DNA of 64,000 nt from Candidatus Dechloromonas phosphorivorans. Lineage in GTDB: Bacteria > Pseudomonadota > Gammaproteobacteria > Burkholderiales > Rhodocyclaceae. Numbering within the stretch: position 1 is the first letter of the stretch; each line of letters begins with the position of its first letter. The notes beneath the pieces were generated by a model. It saw only the letters and a program-made list of their open reading frames with translations, ran no database searches and was not told the origin of the DNA. A program made the position numbers and the translations under genes. This document shows positions 19,379-30,366 of the stretch, piece after piece. The stretch lies in NCBI GenBank assembly GCA_016709495.1, contig JADJMS010000026.1:1-64000 (forward strand), read 5' to 3'.

Positions 19379-20692
19379 ATGGACAAGAAATTGCTGTTCA
19401 AGATGCTGGCCATTGGCCTGATGGCCTTGTTGCTGTTGATCCCGCTGCTCATGGTCGAGAGCCAAATCAGAGACCGGGCCCAGCGTCAGCACGAGGTTCA
19501 GGACAATATCGCCAACAGCGCGGCGGGCGAGCAGGTGCTGGCAGGGCCAGTGCTGGCTGTTCATTACTGGGAGACGGTCGAGGTTCCGGCCGATTCGGAG
19601 AAGACCGGGCCGCGTCGGCAGGTGGTCGAGCGCACGCTGCTGTTGCCACCGACCGAGCTGAATCTGGATGGCGAGGCGGGGGTGGAGACGCGCCAGCGCG
19701 GCATTTACCAGGCGCGGCTGTTTCGCCTGACGGCCAACGGCAGCGGCTATTTTGCCGTTCGCCCACTGGCCGAACTGCTTGGCGGCAAGACGGTGAGCAA
19801 TGTCCGCCTCGCCCTGCAACTGGGCGTCAGCGACCCGCGCGGCATCAGCAACGACCCGCGCATTACGGTCAATGGCAAGGCCTACCGCTTCGCCTCATCA
19901 GGATCGGCCGGGGAAAGCGGCCTGCGCCGGCTGACCGCCGATCTCGGGCCGGTCGACCTGCAACAGGCCAGCCGCTTCGACTTCAGTTTTCCGCTGCAAC
20001 TGACCGGCACGACGCGCCTGGCCTTTGCCCCGGTCGGCGAGGCCAACCGCATCCACCTGAAGTCGGACTGGCCGCACCCCAATTTCGGCGGCCGTTTTCT
20101 GCCGCAATCCCGCAGTGTCAGCGGCAAGGGCTTCGAAGCGCAATGGGAAATCTCGCATCTCGCGCGCAATTTTGACGCGACGCTCAAGGCGAACAGCGGT
20201 GAAGCGCTGAGCATCGATTTCATCGACCCGGTCAACGTCTATCTGCAGGCCGAACGGGCCGTGAAATACGGCGTCCTGTTCATCGTCTTGACCTTTGCCG
20301 GCTTCTTCCTGACAGAAATCCTGCGCCGCACGCCGATTCACCCAATGCAATATTTGCTGGTCGGGCTGGCGCTGGCCATCTTCTTCCTGCTGCTGATCGC
20401 CTTTTCAGAACACCTGGCTTTTGCCGCCGCTTATGGCATCGCCGCCACGGCCTGTATCGGGCTGATCGCCTGGTATCTGGCCGGTGCGCTTGGCGGCTGG
20501 CGTCAGGGCTTCGCCTTCGGCAGCGGCCTGACCGGCCTCTACGGCGTGCTTTACGGCGTCCTGCTCTCGGAAGACAACGCACTGCTCATGGGCAGCCTGC
20601 TCCTCTTCCTCGCGCTGGGCGCCGTCATGCTCGCCACGCGTCGCCTGAACTGGTACGGCCTCGGCAACCGCCTGATGGAGTCGGCCGAATGA
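19379..20692 (+). CDS. creD: Inner-membrane protein CreD
   Basis: CreD is the main target of CreBC; in enterobacteria and Pseudomonas it affects envelope integrity and beta-lactam response. The start at 19379 gives an N-terminal membrane anchor (LLFKMLAIGLMALLLLIPLLM) followed by the family motif VESQIRDRAQRQHEV. There is a large periplasmic beta-rich domain (residues about 40-290) and a C-terminal block of six or so helices beginning at VKYGVLFIVLTFAGFFLTEIL, with RRTPIHPMQYLLVG, typical of CreD. Length 437 is normal. The start follows CAGGGAG. The stop overlaps the next gene (ATGA), so the hydrolase is in the same transcript. Confidence 0.92.
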   Translation: MDKKLLFKMLAIGLMALLLLIPLLMVESQIRDRAQRQHEVQDNIANSAAGEQVLAGPVLAVHYWETVEVPADSEKTGPRRQVVERTLLLPPTELNLDGEAGVETRQRGIYQARLFRLTANGSGYFAVRPLAELLGGKTVSNVRLALQLGVSDPRGISNDPRITVNGKAYRFASSGSAGESGLRRLTADLGPVDLQQASRFDFSFPLQLTGTTRLAFAPVGEANRIHLKSDWPHPNFGGRFLPQSRSVSGKGFEAQWEISHLARNFDATLKANSGEALSIDFIDPVNVYLQAERAVKYGVLFIVLTFAGFFLTEILRRTPIHPMQYLLVGLALAIFFLLLIAFSEHLAFAAAYGIAATACIGLIAWYLAGALGGWRQGFAFGSGLTGLYGVLYGVLLSEDNALLMGSLLLFLALGAVMLATRRLNWYGLGNRLMESAE

Positions 20693-22083
20693 TCAGCCTG
20701 CCCATCCTGCTGCTGTGGCCGGCCTGGCACCTCAAGCACCCGCTGCTGTTCGCCTTCCGCCATGTCGAAACGCCCCTGCTGCTCGGCTTGCCGGTGCTTG
20801 CCCTGATCTTTCACCAGCGGCTTCCGAGACTGGCTCGCCCGCTCTTTCTCACACTGTTCGCGCTGACCGCCTGCGGCGAGGTGGAATACCGGCAAACGCG
20901 CGATGCCGTGCTCGAAGCCGGGCCGGCCGTGCAGGCAGTGGGTGCCCACCTCGTCGCCGGCTATACCGATCTCGACGAACTGCGCCCGCTGGCAGCGAAA
21001 GGGCTGATCGGCGGCATTTATCTGGCCAAGCGCAATGTGCGCGGGCGGATCTCGACGACGATCGCCGCCGACATCGCCGAACTGCAGGCCATCCGCCGCC
21101 GGGCCGAATTGCCGCCGCTGATCGTCGCCGCCGACCAGGAAGGCGGCGCTGTCTCGCACCTGTCACCCCTGCTTGAAGCCCTGCCGCCGCTGGCCGACTT
21201 CGTCAGCAGCCGCGACCCCGCGGCTGATGCCCGCGCCTATGGCGAACGCCAGGGCAGAGGGCTGGCCGATCTCGGGGTCAATCTCAACTTCGGCCCGGTC
21301 GTCGACCTGCGCCCAGCGGGCAAACCGTGGCCCGACCCGCTGAGCAACATCGCCGCCCGGGCCAATGCCAGCGACCCACAACGCGTCGCAGAGATTGCCG
21401 GCGGCTATCTTGACGGACTCAACGCCATCGGCGTGCGCGGCACGCTCAAGCACTTCCCTGGCCTCGGCCGGGTGAACACCGATACCCATCTGCGGCCGGC
21501 CCACCTCGCTGCCTCGGCGGACGATTTGTCTGCCGACTGGCAACCCTTCCGGCAACTGGCCGGCCACCCGGCGGCGGCAATCATGCTTGGCCACGTGACG
21601 TTGACGGCGCTCGACGCCGAGCACGCCGCATCGCATTCGCCGGCCATCGTCGATGGCCTGCTGCGCCAGGCCTGGGGCTACGACGGCCTGCTCATCACCG
21701 ATGACCTCAATATGGGCGCCGTTTACCGCAAAGGCATCGGCCGCGTCGCCGGCGAGGCACTGGCCGCTGGGGTCGATCTCGTTCTGGTCAGCTACGACCC
21801 GCGCCAGCTCTATCGCGCCCTGGCCGGCGCCGCCGAGGCCTTGGCCGAGCACCGCATCGCGCCCGCCCGGCTGGCCGAAAGTGATCGACGTCTGGCCGAT
21901 TTCGTCAGCCAGCCAGCGCTGCTGGCGCCAAGCGCCATGATGCAGGTGCATTTATCGCCTGTTGAACCCGTCTCCGGCCATGAACCGATCTGCTACGGTC
22001 AACAGGGAAAAACGGCCAAAATTGAAATGTATCCAGCACCGTCCTCACCGGCGCAGTTTGCCGGGATGCCCGCCCGCCTCTGA
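20689..22083 (+). CDS. Membrane-anchored glycoside hydrolase family 3 protein (NagZ-like)
   Basis: NagZ-type GH3 enzymes cut N-acetylglucosamine from muropeptides during wall recycling. Here the N-terminus has two hydrophobic segments (SLPILLLWPAWHL; LLLGLPVLALIF) before the catalytic TIM barrel. The barrel shows IVAADQEGGAVSHL, LNFGPVVDL, the substrate loop KHFPGLGRVNTDTH (KHFPGHG...DSH in classical NagZ, so one His is Leu) and the nucleophile region LLITDDLNMGAV. The last 40 residues are not conserved in character and are partly made by a dispersed repeat copy (21993-22030). Anchoring suggests periplasmic or membrane-side action, unlike cytoplasmic NagZ. Overlap with creD ties it to the CreBC response. 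Confidence 0.8.
   Translation: MISLPILLLWPAWHLKHPLLFAFRHVETPLLLGLPVLALIFHQRLPRLARPLFLTLFALTACGEVEYRQTRDAVLEAGPAVQAVGAHLVAGYTDLDELRPLAAKGLIGGIYLAKRNVRGRISTTIAADIAELQAIRRRAELPPLIVAADQEGGAVSHLSPLLEALPPLADFVSSRDPAADARAYGERQGRGLADLGVNLNFGPVVDLRPAGKPWPDPLSNIAARANASDPQRVAEIAGGYLDGLNAIGVRGTLKHFPGLGRVNTDTHLRPAHLAASADDLSADWQPFRQLAGHPAAAIMLGHVTLTALDAEHAASHSPAIVDGLLRQAWGYDGLLITDDLNMGAVYRKGIGRVAGEALAAGVDLVLVSYDPRQLYRALAGAAEALAEHRIAPARLAESDRRLADFVSQPALLAPSAMMQVHLSPVEPVSGHEPICYGQQGKTAKIEMYPAPSSPAQFAGMPARL
21993..22030 (+). repeat. Dispersed short repeat, copy 4 (inside the GH3 gene tail)
   Basis: CTACGGTCAACAGGGAAAAA then CGGCCAAAATTGAAATG. It encodes CYGQQGKTAKIEM in the nonconserved C-terminal tail and is read in the same frame as copy 2. 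Confidence 0.6.
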
Positions 22084-22152
22084 TAAAATGCCCGGCTTTA
22101 CCGTTTCCCGACGCCCGGCGCCGGGCATCCCCGTCTTGTGGAGAGCAACACC

Positions 22153-23427
<1,275 letters not shown>

Positions 23428-23442
23428 ATCCGGAACCGCAAG

Positions 23443-23483
23443 AAAAAAGGCGCAGACAATTCGCTTTGTCTGCGCCTTTTTGT
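23443..23483. terminator. Intrinsic terminator after tyrS
   Basis: GGCGCAGACAA pairs with TTGTCTGCGCC around a short loop. The stem is flanked by an A-run on the left and a T-run on the right, so it can work in both directions, but only tyrS ends into it. Confidence 0.9.
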
Positions 23484-23532
23484 TGCCCGAGAGGAACAAA
23501 GGGAAGCGCACATTGCTCCCCAGTCAATCAAT

Positions 23533-26500
23533 TCAAGCGCTTCGCTTTAGCTCTTTGCTTTTATCCAGCCATACCAGAATCGTTTGGTAGAGAACTTCCG
23601 GCATCACAGGTTTGCCCAAGTGATCGTCCATGCCCGCCTCAATGCAGGCAATCCTATCCTCGATGAAGGCGTTGGCCGTCATGGCAATGATAGGCGTATG
23701 CGCATGCCCTGCAATTTTACGGATTTCGCGGGTTGCATCGATACCGCCCATTTTCGGCATGTTCATGTCCATCAGGATCAGATCAAACTCAGCTGCACTG
23801 GCACAATCCACCGCATACAACCCATCTTCCACCGTAACGATGCTGAGTCCGACATCCTCAAGCAATGCTTGAGCGATTTCCAGATTGAGGGGTTCATCGT
23901 CCACCAGCAAGACCCTGGCACCATGATGACGGGCGAAGATGACATCACCGGGGTCAGTGGCAGTATGTGCCGTCGAATGCTCGCCGGCTTCCGATGTCTC
24001 AACTTCGACTTCGAACCAGAACAGACTACCGGAACCGATTTCGGTCGACACGCCAATGCTGCCATGCATTGCATCGACCAGACGCTTGCAAAGCGCAAGC
24101 CCCAAGCCGGTCCCTCTGTGTTCCTTATGGCCGGAATGACCGGACTGTTCAAACGGCTCGAAGATGCGCGACAGATCATCAGCCGGGATGCCAACCCCCG
24201 TATCCTGCACCTCGAAACGCAAGCGAGCCGCACCTGACGTGTCGCAGGTAACTTCCCTGACCAGTACGCTGATCTGGCCAGCCTTGGTAAATTTCACGGC
24301 ATTGCCAACCAGATTGATCAGAATCTGGGTCAGCCGCAAGGAATCCCCAAGAAAAAACCTGAGTTCCAGTTGAGGCTCGGCCGGATACGACAGGATCAGC
24401 CCCTTGCTATTAGCAATCGGCTCGACTGCATCAAGCAGATGCAACCGGATTTCACCCAGATTGAAACGCTCCGAAGAAAGCATGAGCTTTGCCGACTCAA
24501 TCCGTGAAATATCAAGGACGTCATTAATGATGGCGAGTAACTGCTTGGATGCCCGGTCCGCCTTGGCAAGGTAATCCAGCAGTTTGGGATCGACGGTTTG
24601 TTTCATGGCCAGGGCAAGCGTCCCCATCACACCATTCATGGGTGTTCTGAGTTCATGGCTGGCCATCGAGAGGAATGCCGTTTTGGCCCGGCTGGCTGCT
24701 TCGGCAGCTTCTTTGGCAACCATGAGATCGGCTGTCCGTTCTTCAACCTTTCGCTCCAGACGGGAGCGATAGTCGTGCAATTCAAGTTCCGTCCGTTTGC
24801 GGTCTGAAATGTCCCGCAAAACGAAGAACAACACCCTCACCCCCCCGTAGACAGAAGGTGAAACCGCCACCTCTCCCCAGAAACTTTCGCCATCAGCCCG
24901 CCGATAAACCCACTCGAACAGCTGATAGCCCAATTTCTCTGCTGCACCAATTTTCTCCAGCGAGGACGCCTGCGAAGTTCGGCCATCAGGCTGATACACC
25001 GGAGAAAACTGCTCGGGAGTCTTGCCCAAGATTTGATCGGAACTGGCCCGCAACAAGCGTTCAGCGGCACGATTGCAAGCACGGAAACAGCCACTTTGCA
25101 GTTCCATGATGAGGTAGGCATCCGGCGCATCATCAAACATTTGGCGAAACTTGACCTCACTTTCGGCCAGCGCCAGATTCAAGGTTTCGGCGGCCACCTT
25201 AGCTTGCACAAGCGACGTGATATCGACCCTGAATCCGACCAGATGGCCGGCCGGTGTTCTGCGTTCGCGGATGCTTAGCCAGCGGCCATCGCCAAGCTTC
25301 TGGAGCACTTCTGAGCTGGCTTCCCGGTGCGATTTCAGGCGCTCCGCTATCCACGCCTCCTCACGCCCGATGGCATCGAAATACTGGCCTTGCTTGACGC
25401 CATAGCGGACGATCTCCTCGAAGGTCCGCCCCGGCTCGATGACTGCTGCCGAATGGGCATAGTAGGCCTTGAACTGGTCATTACAGGCCACCAGACGATC
25501 ATCCTGATCATAGATCACGAAAGCTTCACCAATCGTATCGATTGCCGAGCGCAGAAGTTGTTCGCGCTGATCAACCGCAATCAAGGCATCACGCAGATGC
25601 ATCTCCTGACTCTGCAGCACTTCATAGTCGCTGTTTTTTTGCCGCCAGAACTTAATGAGCAAGCGCGTGCCGAAAAAACTCAGGACCAGAACCGCGAATA
25701 GCAAAATGGCCGTATTGCGGACTTCATCGTACCAGTTGCCCATGTAGTCACCGGGAGACACCCCGGCAATCACCAGCAATGGGAAATGCTCAAGATTGCG
25801 GTACGAGTACAGGCGATCAACGCCGTCCGGGGCTGTAGCTGTCCGATAATCAGCGCGCCGCACGCCTTTTCAAGCAATTCGCGCAATTCGCTGCTGATCT
25901 TTTTCGTACCGACAACTACATCAGGGTTGGTAGGCGGCGGGAAGACGGTGACCAGACTTAAATCATCGTGCCGGATGGCAGCAATCCCTTTGGTCCCAAG
26001 AAACACATCGGCCAGGACACGATTAAAGTAGGCGATAGGGATAGGAGCAACCACAACGCCAGCAAAACTGCCGTCAGGACGGTGAAAGGATCGGGCAAAA
26101 ATGAGAATGGATTCGTTGGTGATCTTTCCAAGCAACGGTGCGGTTACCGTCAGGAATTTGCCAGGTTTGTCACGCTGCTGAACAAAATAATCGCGATTGG
26201 AAATGTTGAGCGGCGCAGTGCGATCAATGCCTTTTCCCCACCACAGCGTTCCGTCCTGGCGACTGATGCGAAAGCCACTGACTTCCGAATAACGCTTCCC
26301 ATAGTTGGCTAGCAGGGCGTCCAGTGGATCATCCTGCAATTCACCCTGGCGCAGCATTGCCTCTATGGAATCGGTGATGCCTTGCAAGGCGAAATCAATG
26401 ACTGTGCCCGAGGTGGAGAGGTTTCTCTCCAGCACATTCGCCAGATTGTTAACGGTGAGCGTCGCCTGAGCCACCGCATTCTGATGACTTGACCAGAGCC

Positions 26501-26621
26501 CCTTGATCCCGACAAAAACCAATAGAAGATTCAGGCAGACAACAGAAATGATCAACCAGTTAGTCAGCGAGATTCTGGCTGGTCGCTTTTTTCCCGCTTG
26601 GTCAATAACTGGATCAGGCAT
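23533..26621 (-). CDS. Hybrid sensor histidine kinase/response regulator with Cache and PAS domains, one frameshift
   Basis: The start at 26621 gives a basic tail and TM1 (LIISVVCLNLLLVFVGI). A periplasmic dCache-like sensor follows (SGFRISRQDGTLWWGKG, NRDYFVQQRDKPGKFL, RSFHRPDGSFAGVVVAPI), then TM2 near residue 310 (ILLFAVLVLSFFGTRLLI). The cytoplasmic part has two PAS domains, a coiled coil, the H-box FLSMASHELRTPMNGVMG, the N-box NLVGNAVKF, the G-boxes VQDTGVGIP and GTGLGLAL, and a C-terminal receiver with the phosphoacceptor in LILMDMNMPKMGG. One missing G near 25865 joins LLEKGVRRADYRTA; restored length is about 1029. It stands alone, so its target is unknown. Confidence 0.88.
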
Positions 26622-26792
26622 GCCTGCATTTTTAATTGTGTTGATCTTATTGCACGATAGCAAATTTCGCTCACCGTTGCCTTCAATATTGATTGCCGCA
26701 GGCAAAAACGGAATTCCCGGCACAATGAAGAGCGCCGGTTCGCTTTCCGGACAAATGCTAAAATCGCGCCCCCGATTGATGCCGACTACCCG

Positions 26793-27446
26793 ATGCGCCA
26801 GCTGATTCTCGATTTATTGCCGGAAACACCGCCAACGCTGGATAACTTCGTCCCCGGCGGCAATGCGGAAACGCTGGCGGCCCTGTGCGGCTGGCTGGCT
26901 GGCGCGCAGCATGAGACCTCGTTCTGCTTGTGGGGTGAAATTGGTTCCGGCTGCTCTCACCTGTTGCTGGCCAGTGGCTTCACTTATGTTGATGCGGCGC
27001 ACGACCCTTCTCTAAGCAATGCGCCAAGCGCCGAGCAACTCGCGGTAGACCATGTTGAAGCGCTCAACGAAAGCGGCCAGATTGCCTTGTTCAACCATTT
27101 CAACCGCCTAAAAATGGCCGCCGGAATGCTGTTGACCGCAACAAATCAACCGCCGGCCCATCTCGCCCTGCGCGAAGACCTGCGCACCCGTCTTGGCTCC
27201 GGCCTGATTTACCGCCTGCAAGCGCTTTCCGATGGTGAAAAGGCTGAAGCGCTTGCCGCACAAGCCAAAGAACGCGCACTGAAGCTGACGCCGGAAGCCA
27301 TCGATTACCTGATGCGCCACGCGCCGCGCGACATGCGCACGCTTTCATCCTTCATCGTCGCACTCGACCGCTACACACTCGAACACAAACGCGCAGTTAC
27401 CCTGCCCTTGCTGCGCGAACTGCTTACTCTGGAAACCAACGCATGA
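26793..27446 (+). CDS. hda: DnaA regulatory inactivator Hda
   Basis: Hda stimulates ATP hydrolysis by DnaA with the sliding clamp and so limits replication initiation. The N-terminus MRQLILDLLPE contains the clamp-binding peptide (QLILDL). The AAA+ region follows, with GEIGSGCSHLLLA in place of Walker A, weak as in other Hda proteins, and ATNQPPAHLALREDLRTRLGSGLIYRL as sensor and arginine-finger region. The C-terminal lid has MRHAPRDMRTLSSFIVALDRYTL. Length 217 is normal. It overlaps the following HAD gene by 4 nt. Confidence 0.9.
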   Translation: MRQLILDLLPETPPTLDNFVPGGNAETLAALCGWLAGAQHETSFCLWGEIGSGCSHLLLASGFTYVDAAHDPSLSNAPSAEQLAVDHVEALNESGQIALFNHFNRLKMAAGMLLTATNQPPAHLALREDLRTRLGSGLIYRLQALSDGEKAEALAAQAKERALKLTPEAIDYLMRHAPRDMRTLSSFIVALDRYTLEHKRAVTLPLLRELLTLETNA

Positions 27447-28114
27447 ACCTTGCCCTCTTTGACCTCGACAACACCTTGCTCTCCGGCGATTCCGATTTTG
27501 AGTGGGCGCAGTTTTTGATCAGCAAAGGCGTCGTCGACCGCGAATTGCAGGAAGCAAAAAATATCCGGTTTTATGAGCAATACAAGGAAGGTACGCTGGA
27601 TATTTACGAATTCCTGAATTTTCAGCTCGCACCGCTCACCCGTCACCCGCGCGCCGAACTTGATGCCTGGCATCAGGAATACATGGAGCGCCACATCCTG
27701 CCGATCATGAGTGCTGAAGCCAGGGATGTCGTCAAACAGCACCGCGAGAATGGCGACCTGTGTGCCATCGTCACCGCGACCAACAGTTTTGTCACCGGCC
27801 CGATTGCCCGCGCCTTCGATATTCCGCATCTGATTGCGACAATCCCTGCGGTCGACCCGCAAACCGGGGCCTTTTCCGGTGCACCGCGCGGTACGCCTTC
27901 ATTCCGTGAGGGCAAGATTGAACGCGTTGAAGCCTGGCTGGAATCGCTCGGCCTGTGCTGGGCAAGTTTTGAAGACAGTTTTTTCTACAGCGATTCACAC
28001 AACGACCTGCCGCTGATGAACAAGGTCAAAACGCCGGTCGCCGTTGATCCTGATGACAAGCTGCGCCAGCACAGCGAGGATGCGGGCTGGATCACTATCA
28101 GCCTGCGCGACTGA
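27443..28114 (+). CDS. HAD-IB family phosphatase (SerB/CicA-like)
   Basis: This is a cytoplasmic haloacid dehalogenase-type hydrolase. Motif I is ALFDLDNTLL (nucleophile Asp and acid/base Asp), motif II IVTATNSFVT, motif III the Lys in REGKIERVEAWL, and motif IV FYSDSHNDLPLM. These match the HAD-IB subfamily close to phosphoserine phosphatase and CicA. The real substrate is unknown. It shares ATGA with hda, and this hda-HAD-pcnB-folK order is a common betaproteobacterial arrangement. Confidence 0.85.
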   Translation: MNLALFDLDNTLLSGDSDFEWAQFLISKGVVDRELQEAKNIRFYEQYKEGTLDIYEFLNFQLAPLTRHPRAELDAWHQEYMERHILPIMSAEARDVVKQHRENGDLCAIVTATNSFVTGPIARAFDIPHLIATIPAVDPQTGAFSGAPRGTPSFREGKIERVEAWLESLGLCWASFEDSFFYSDSHNDLPLMNKVKTPVAVDPDDKLRQHSEDAGWITISLRD

Positions 28115-28202
28115 GAACTCAGAAATCAATGAAAAATCATTGCTTTGCGGTAGAATTCGCGCTTTCCACGCAGCGCGACAAGCGCTCATCGAACGGTAAT
28201 TC

Positions 28203-29545
28203 GTGATCCGCAAATTTATTTCCCGCGTCTTCAGCGGCAAGAAACCTCAGGCCGGCAACCATGAGCCAGCCGTCATCCCCGTCTCCACCCACGGCATCAC
28301 CCGCGACCGCATCAGCAGTGGTAGTCGGCGCGTCTGCGAAACCCTGCAAAGCCACGGTCACAAGGCCTTTGTTGTTGGCGGCGCCGTGCGCGATCTGCTG
28401 ATCGGCGCCGAGCCCAAGGATTTCGACATCGCCACCGACGCGACGCCGGAAGAAATCCGCAAACACTTCCGCCGCGCACGCATCATTGGCCGCCGCTTCC
28501 AGATCGTCCATGTCATGATGGGTCAGGAAACTCTGGAAGTAACCACCTTCCGCGGCGCACTGGCCGAAAACACCAAAAAGGACGAACACGGACGTGTGCT
28601 GCACGACAACGTGTTTGGTTCGCAAGCCGAAGATGCCGCGCGGCGTGATTTCACTGCCAACGCGCTGTATTACGACCCAGCCAGCGAAGCGGTGATCGAT
28701 TACCACCACGGAGTCGGCGATCTCAAACAAAAAACCCTGCGCATGATCGGCGAGCCGCGCGCCCGCTATCGCGAAGATCCGGTACGCCTGCTGCGCGCCG
28801 TGCGCCTCGCCGCCAAGCTCGGGCTGATCATCGACCCAGCCGCCAGCAAGCCAATCCGCGAAATGGCTGTCTACTCGAAAACGTCCCGCCAGCACGCCTT
28901 TTCGACGAAATGCTCAAGCTGCTGACCTCCGGCCATTCTGTCAAATGCATCACCCAGTTGCGCGACGAAGGCCTGCATCACGGCCTGCTGCCACTGCTTG
29001 ACGTGATTCTCGAACAGCCGATGGGCGAAAAATTCGTCATGCTGTCGCTGGCCAATACCGACGAGCGCGTGCGCAAAAACAAGGGAATTTCGCCGAGTTT
29101 CCTCTTCGCCACCCTGCTCTGGCATGAAGTGCTGGCCCATTGGGAAAAGCTCAAGGCAGCCGGAGAGCCAAAAATACCGGCACTTCATCTAGCAATGGAT
29201 ACAGTGCTCGACGTGCAGGGTGAAAAACTCGCCATCACACGCCGCATTGCTGGAGACATCAAGGACATCTGGGCGCTGCAAGCACGTTTTGAGCAGCGCG
29301 CCGGCAAACGCCCCTATGGGCTGCTCGAACACCAGCGTTTCCGCGCCGGCTATGACTTCCTGCTGCTACGCGCCGAATCCGGCGAAATCGACAGCGAACT
29401 GGGCGAATGGTGGACCGATTTCCAGAATGCCGATGGTGAAAAACGCGCCGAGATGCTGATGCCGGAACAGGCCGGCGACAAAAAACGCCGCCGCCGGAGA
29501 AAAAAACCGGCCAATTCTGACGTCGACCGTAACATTTCAGAATGA
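28203..29545 (+). CDS. pcnB: Poly(A) polymerase I, one frameshift
   Basis: PcnB adds poly(A) tails to RNA, marking it for decay. The nucleotidyltransferase head has VVGGAVRDLLIGAEPKDFDIATDATPEE (GG and DxD) and the tRNA-NT-like core RRDFTANALYYDP and REDPVRLLRAVRLAAKLG. The tail is very basic (KKRRRRRKKP), typical of PcnB and unlike CCA-adding enzymes. One base is lost near 28870; restoring it gives LLENVPPARLFDEMLKLL and 447 residues. The start is GTG 28203 (MIRKFISRVFSGKK). The stop overlaps folK by 4 nt. Confidence 0.92.
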
Positions 29546-30018
29546 ACACCGCTTACATCGCGCTTGGCGCAAACCTCGGCGACCCTGTCGCTACGGTCCT
29601 TGCCGCCTTTGGCGCACTGGCCAATCTGAATGAAAGCCGGGTTATTCACACCTCGTCGCTCTACCGCACGGCGCCCGTTGGCAATACCGCGCAACCGGAA
29701 TTCATCAACGCCGTTGCGGCACTGGAAACCACACTGGCTCCTGAAGCCCTGCTCGATGCCCTGCTTGAAGTGGAACAACGTTTTGGCCGCATTCGTGCCG
29801 AAAAAAATGGTCCGCGCACACTTGATCTCGATCTGTTGCTCTACAACGATCTCGAACTCGACCTGCCGCGCCTGACCCTGCCCCATCCGCGACTTCACCT
29901 ACGCGCCTTTGTTTTGCTGCCACTGGCTGAAATCTCCCCGAGCCTGCCGTTACCAAAGCGCGGCACGGTTGCCGCCTGGCTGCCGGCGGTTGCCAATCAG
30001 GGCATTAGCCGACTGTGA
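29542..30018 (+). CDS. folK: 2-amino-4-hydroxy-6-hydroxymethyldihydropteridine pyrophosphokinase
   Basis: FolK transfers pyrophosphate from ATP to the pterin in folate synthesis. It shows the family motifs YIALGANLGDP, TSSLYRTAPVG, FINAVAALET, RFGRIRAEKNGPRTLDLDLLLY (metal-binding DLDLLLY) and LPHPRLHLRAFVLLPLAEI. The length of 158 residues is normal. It overlaps pcnB upstream and the DUF486 gene downstream by 4 nt each, so the three are translated from one transcript. Confidence 0.95.
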   Translation: MNTAYIALGANLGDPVATVLAAFGALANLNESRVIHTSSLYRTAPVGNTAQPEFINAVAALETTLAPEALLDALLEVEQRFGRIRAEKNGPRTLDLDLLLYNDLELDLPRLTLPHPRLHLRAFVLLPLAEISPSLPLPKRGTVAAWLPAVANQGISRL

Positions 30019-30362
30019 ACCTCCCGGTTTTCTGGCAAACTGTGGGTTTGCTGGCGCTCTCGAATGTTTTCATGACTTTCGCCTGGTATGCGCACCTCAA
30101 AAACCTCAGCGACAAGCCCTGGTGGATTGCTGCACTGGTTTCCTGGGGCATCGCCCTTTTTGAATACCTGATTCAGGTACCTGCCAATCGTATCGGTCAT
30201 ACCGAGATGGATTTGGGGCAACTCAAGATCCTGCAGGAAGTCATCACCCTCGTCGTCTTCGTGCCTTTCGTCATTTTTTACATGGACCAGCCGCTCAAGC
30301 TTGACTATTTATGGGCTGCTCTGTGTATCCTAGGCGCCGTCTATTTCGTGTTCCGCACATAA
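30015..30362 (+). CDS. DMT-like small membrane protein (DUF486)
   Basis: This is a four-helix inner-membrane protein of 115 residues. The DUF486 motifs are visible: SNVFMTFAWYAHLK, WWIAALVSWGIALFEYLIQVPANRIGH, QLKILQEVITLVVFVPF and a final LCILGAVYFVFR. Its function is not known; the family is loosely related to drug/metabolite transporters. The GTG start at 30015 overlaps the folK stop. Confidence 0.85.
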   Translation: MNLPVFWQTVGLLALSNVFMTFAWYAHLKNLSDKPWWIAALVSWGIALFEYLIQVPANRIGHTEMDLGQLKILQEVITLVVFVPFVIFYMDQPLKLDYLWAALCILGAVYFVFRT

Positions 30363-30366
30363 AACC

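Noticed and set aside
18865..20175. 436-codon plus-strand open frame running from the nuclease gene into creD
   Set aside because: It covers the regulatory region and reads creD in the wrong frame; low-complexity Gln/Arg/Gly sequence.
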